A DNA stretch of 33,426 nucleotides. Origin: CAZCGA01 sp964498075 (lineage in GTDB: Bacteria > Desulfobacterota > Binatia > HRBIN30). The DNA lies in assembly GCA_964498075.1 (NCBI GenBank), contig CAZCGA010000066.1, positions 1 through 33,426 of the forward strand, written 5' to 3'. Each line of letters opens with the position of its first letter. Position 1 is the first letter of the stretch. The translations under genes and the position numbers were made by a program. The notes under the pieces were generated by a model. The model ran no database searches. It saw only the letters and a list, made by a program, of their open reading frames with translations, and was not told the origin of the DNA. Below are positions 31,008-33,426 of this stretch, one piece after another.

Positions 31008-31274
31008 ATGAGCGATTACCACTCCCACTTCTCCGTCGCCCGCAAGCTGGGCGGGCACTTCGAACCCCAGGGCTTCACGAGCCTCGATCAGGTGCTCTGG
31101 ATCCACCGCGACCTCTTCTGGGACGACTGGTGGCTGCTCACCACCGAGAGCGACATCGCCCACGCCGGCCGTGCGTTCACGCGCCGCATCCTGCACACCA
31201 GGGACGGGCGTCTGGTCGCCTCGATGGCGCAGGAGCAGCTCATCCCCGGCGCTGCTGACGTTCGCGGCGGGTGA
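31008..31274 (+). CDS. C-terminal half of a TesB-like acyl-CoA thioesterase
   Basis: 88 aa starting 14 bases after the P450 stop. SLDQVLWIHRDLFWDDWWLL followed by GRAFTRRILHTRDGRLVAS and AQEQL matches the second hotdog domain of TesB (SLDH..WFHR..R.DEWLLY, with the catalytic Asp position in SLD and a Gln in .QE). The first hotdog and its start are missing, as normal TesB is about 285 aa. It is either a degraded remnant or a split protein. Catalytic competence is doubtful. Confidence 0.65.
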   Translation: MSDYHSHFSVARKLGGHFEPQGFTSLDQVLWIHRDLFWDDWWLLTTESDIAHAGRAFTRRILHTRDGRLVASMAQEQLIPGAADVRGG

Positions 31275-31364
31275 AGAGAGTTGAGCGACCCGTGGCTCTC
31301 GCCTTACATCCACGCAGATCTTTGGTATGGGATGAGGACACTCTAGATCAGGAGGTGCATCACG

Positions 31365-31754
31365 ATGGCTATCCCGAATCCACCCAAAACCCCCGAGGAG
31401 TGCGACCGCTTGTTCGGCGAGTACGCCAACGCCGGCAACATCGACGCCCTGGTCGCGCTCTATGAGCCGCGGGCGACGTTCGTGCCACAGTCGGGCGAGC
31501 CGGTCACCGGCCACGCCGCGATCCGCCAGCAGCTGGCGGCGTTCGAGGGCCGGACCATGACGCTGGCGATGAACGTCGTGAAGGCGGTGCGCGCCAGCGA
31601 CGACTTGGCGGTGCTCTACAACGACTGGACCGGCACGATGAAGGGCCCGGACGGTGCCACCGTCAAGATGGCGGGGAAGGCAATCGAGATCGTGCGCCGG
31701 CAGCCGGACGGGACCTGGCGCTTCGTCGTCGACGACCCGTTCGCGCGCGGCTGA
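31365..31754 (+). CDS. SnoaL/NTF2-like protein
   Basis: 129 aa with an excellent AGGAGG site. The NTF2-like cone fold is suggested by LFGEYANAGNIDALVALYEP, ATFVPQSGEPVTGHAAIRQQ and a C-terminal strand set (AVLYNDWTGTM, WRFVVDDPF). The family covers ketosteroid-isomerase-like and polyketide-cyclase-like enzymes, and non-enzymatic proteins. No function can be fixed. Confidence 0.9.
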   Translation: MAIPNPPKTPEECDRLFGEYANAGNIDALVALYEPRATFVPQSGEPVTGHAAIRQQLAAFEGRTMTLAMNVVKAVRASDDLAVLYNDWTGTMKGPDGATVKMAGKAIEIVRRQPDGTWRFVVDDPFARG

Positions 31755-31793
31755 GGTGTCACTCCATGAGTGCACGTAAGAGATCCCGCCGTA

Positions 31794-32255
31794 ATGGCTA
31801 GTGTGACTACCGAGGGTTGTGGGTGCCCGCCGACGGCGCCCGCCACACCATCCGTGAACGGCGTCCATCACGTGTTCCTCACGGTTAACGATCTCTCCCG
31901 CTCGCGCGCGTTCTACGCCGCCCTCATGCCCCGGCTCGGGTATCCGGGCATGTGGGAGTACGAAGGCGCGCCCAGCGTGGGCTTCCTCGGCCCGGGCGGC
32001 AGCTTCTGGATCAAGCAGGCGGCCTCGCAGCACGCCGGCGAGATGTTTTCGAAGGATCGCGTCGGGCTGTGCGAGGTCGCGTTTCGCGCTGAGTCGCGCG
32101 CGCAAGTCGATGCGCTCGCCCGCGACCTTCCCGCGTGGGGCGGGACGATCCTCGACCCGCCGCGCGAGTATCCCCACTACGTTCCCGGCTACTACGCCGT
32201 GTTCTTCGCCGACCCCGACGGCATCAAGCTCGAGCTGGTGCACATCCCCGGGTGA
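31794..32255 (+). CDS. VOC (glyoxalase/dioxygenase fold) family protein
   Basis: 153 aa from ATG 31794, with GTG 31770 as the alternative. NGVHHVFLTVNDLSRSRAFY is the first beta-alpha-beta module with a likely metal His. The second module ends FFADPDGIKLELVHIPG, with the metal Glu in LELV. The length suits glyoxalase I-like or fosfomycin-resistance-like proteins. The substrate is unknown. It follows the SnoaL-like gene by 40 bases. Confidence 0.92.
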   Translation: MASVTTEGCGCPPTAPATPSVNGVHHVFLTVNDLSRSRAFYAALMPRLGYPGMWEYEGAPSVGFLGPGGSFWIKQAASQHAGEMFSKDRVGLCEVAFRAESRAQVDALARDLPAWGGTILDPPREYPHYVPGYYAVFFADPDGIKLELVHIPG

Positions 32256-32261
32256 ACGGGT

Positions 32262-32355
32262 TCAGCCTTCGGAGTCCCGGAGGTAGATGCCCGCGCCCTC
32301 GCCCGTCTGCCGCTCGCGCACGTAGTACTTCTGCACCAGCACCGAGCGGCGGCTG
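32262..32355 (-). pseudogene. Remnant of a YdhR-like monooxygenase
   Basis: The frame ending at 32262 reads SVLVQKYYVRERQTGEGAG followed by IYLRDSEG and a stop. This resembles the QKYY....TG..GG.Y.W.S segment of YdhR-type antibiotic-biosynthesis monooxygenases. There is no start or N-terminal half upstream; instead the flank has repeated TTCGTGCTTTCGTG units. Confidence 0.4.
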
Positions 32356-32479
32356 TGTCTGCTGTTCGTGCTTTCGAAGTTTCGTGCTTTCGTGATTCCT
32401 GGTTAGCATGCCGAGGCTCTCGAGACTCCGAGCCGCTCGTATTTGACCTTTCCGGGCGAAAAAGCTAGGCGCGGAGGTC

Positions 32480-33426
32480 ATGCGTTTCTACGAGTTCGAG
32501 TCGAAGCAGTTGTTCGGCAAGCACGGCATTCCGTTGCCAAAGGGATCACGCGTAGCGCGCACGCCGGATGAGGCGAGCGCGATCACAGCGGAGATCGCCG
32601 GGCCGGTCGTGCTCAAATCACAGGTGCTCACGGGCGGGCGGATGAAGGCCGGCGGCGTCCTGTTCGCAGACACGCCAGCTGACGCCGCGGCGGCGGCGCA
32701 GAAGATCCTGGCGCTGACCATCAACGGCCACACACCCCGCGGCGTCCTGGTCGAAGGGCGCGCGCCGGTGGCGCAGGAGTACTACATCGGCGTCACCTGG
32801 GACGGCGTGGCGCGCCTGCCGGTGATGATCTGCAGCGACATGGGCGGCATCGACATCGAAGAGGTGGCCGAGAAACACCCCGAGCGCATCGCCAAGCGCA
32901 ACTTCTCCACGCTCTTCCCCTTTTCGGACTTCATGGCGAAGGAGCTGGTCGCCTCGCTTGGCATCAGCGGCTCGGACCTCACGCGGCTGACGCAGATCAC
33001 CGCCGGCCTGGCGCGTATCTTTCAAAGCTACGGCCTGACGCTCGCCGAGATCAACCCGCTGGCGCGGCTCGAAGACGGGCGCTTCGTCTGCCTCGACGGC
33101 CACGTCGACATGGAAGACGACGCCCGCGACAGTCAGAAGGCGATCCTCAAGGAGCTGGAGATCGACCCGGAGGAGAAGCGCCAGGCGCGCCCGCCGACAC
33201 CCTTCGAGATCAAGGGCGCGCAGGTTGACGCCGTCGACCATCGCGGCGTGGCCGGCAACGTCGTCGAGTTCGACGGCGACCTCGGTTTGGTCATCGGCGC
33301 CGGCGGCGGCTCACTGACGTTGTTCGACGCGATCCGCAAGCACGGCGGCAAGCCCGCCAACTACTGCGAGATCGGCGGCAACCCCTCCGTCGCGAAGGCC
33401 GCCGGCCTCGCCAGGCTCGTGCTCTC
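32480..33426 (+). CDS. SucC-type acyl-CoA ligase (ADP-forming) beta subunit, partial
   Basis: The first 315 codons are present and the 3' end is beyond the window. MRFYEFESKQLFGKHGIPLP is the ATP-grasp opening. The segments VLTGGRMKAGGVLF, AEINPLARLEDGRFVCLD and ANYCEIGGNPS follow SucC (aQ..aGGR.KAGGV, EINPLV, FLD.GG). The usual ALDAKI is replaced by CLDGHVDM, so this may be a succinyl/malyl/other acyl-CoA synthetase rather than SucC proper. GGAGG ends 2 bases before the ATG, unusually close. The alpha subunit is presumably downstream. Confidence 0.88.
   Translation, partial: MRFYEFESKQLFGKHGIPLPKGSRVARTPDEASAITAEIAGPVVLKSQVLTGGRMKAGGVLFADTPADAAAAAQKILALTINGHTPRGVLVEGRAPVAQEYYIGVTWDGVARLPVMICSDMGGIDIEEVAEKHPERIAKRNFSTLFPFSDFMAKELVASLGISGSDLTRLTQITAGLARIFQSYGLTLAEINPLARLEDGRFVCLDGHVDMEDDARDSQKAILKELEIDPEEKRQARPPTPFEIKGAQVDAVDHRGVAGNVVEFDGDLGLVIGAGGGSLTLFDAIRKHGGKPANYCEIGGNPSVAKAAGLARLVL

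Noticed and set aside
1..33426. tRNA, rRNA, CRISPR array, intact transposase or integrase
   Set aside because: None recognised on either strand by reading; short RNAs could be missed without a model search.

Overview
The window is high-GC bacterial DNA, apparently a chromosomal contig. Its content is CoA-dependent degradation genes (CaiB-type CoA-transferase, crotonase, acyl-CoA ligase beta subunit), cytochrome P450, haloalkane dehalogenase, a molybdopterin oxidoreductase, VOC and SnoaL-like proteins, and a secreted dockerin protein with Thr/Pro-rich linkers. Together with intergenic hairpin repeats this suggests a deltaproteobacterium-like lineage such as Candidatus Binatota. That is an inference from gene content; there is no rRNA or other marker in the window.

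Region 1 (1-13.0 kb) is dominated by DNA-processing, toxin-antitoxin and probable defence genes. On the minus strand a MntA/HepT (nucleotidyltransferase/HEPN) pair is followed by a small unknown gene and a long protein, cut by the window edge, whose C-terminus is an ImmA/IrrE-like domain with the zinc motif lost. Next come gene remnants (DUF433, glycosyltransferase tail, a VapB-like antitoxin with a beheaded PIN toxin). A 657-aa protein with a helical body and a C-terminal PD-(D/E)XK-type nuclease follows on the plus strand. A DUF3800 protein lies next, and then a tight minus-strand operon nurA-herA-sbcD-(small ORF)-sbcC. This is the archaeal-style DNA-end-resection set, here in a bacterium. 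The small ORF between sbcD and sbcC carries an inserted cloverleaf-like repeat.

Region 2 (13.1-26.5 kb) is mostly housekeeping and catabolic: CaiB/BaiF CoA-transferase, a large secreted dockerin/P-domain protein, HIT protein, Hsp70-like ATPase, DNA polymerase IV, an MFS exporter, a small secreted protein, haloalkane dehalogenase plus crotonase, and a molybdopterin oxidoreductase.

Region 3 (26.4-29.2 kb) has an HxlR regulator just upstream of the molybdoenzyme, an intact vapBC pair with a perfect 17-bp palindromic operator overlapping its promoter, and two minus-strand genes (HNH nuclease, AbiV-like abortive-infection protein). The 3' flanks of those two genes carry matching attC-like sequences, suggesting decayed integron cassettes.

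Region 4 (29.2-33.4 kb) has a composite five-hairpin repeat, then a plus-strand series: cytochrome P450, a half-length TesB-type thioesterase, a SnoaL-like protein, a VOC protein, and the start of a SucC-type CoA ligase beta subunit that runs off the window. A YdhR-like monooxygenase remnant lies between the last two.
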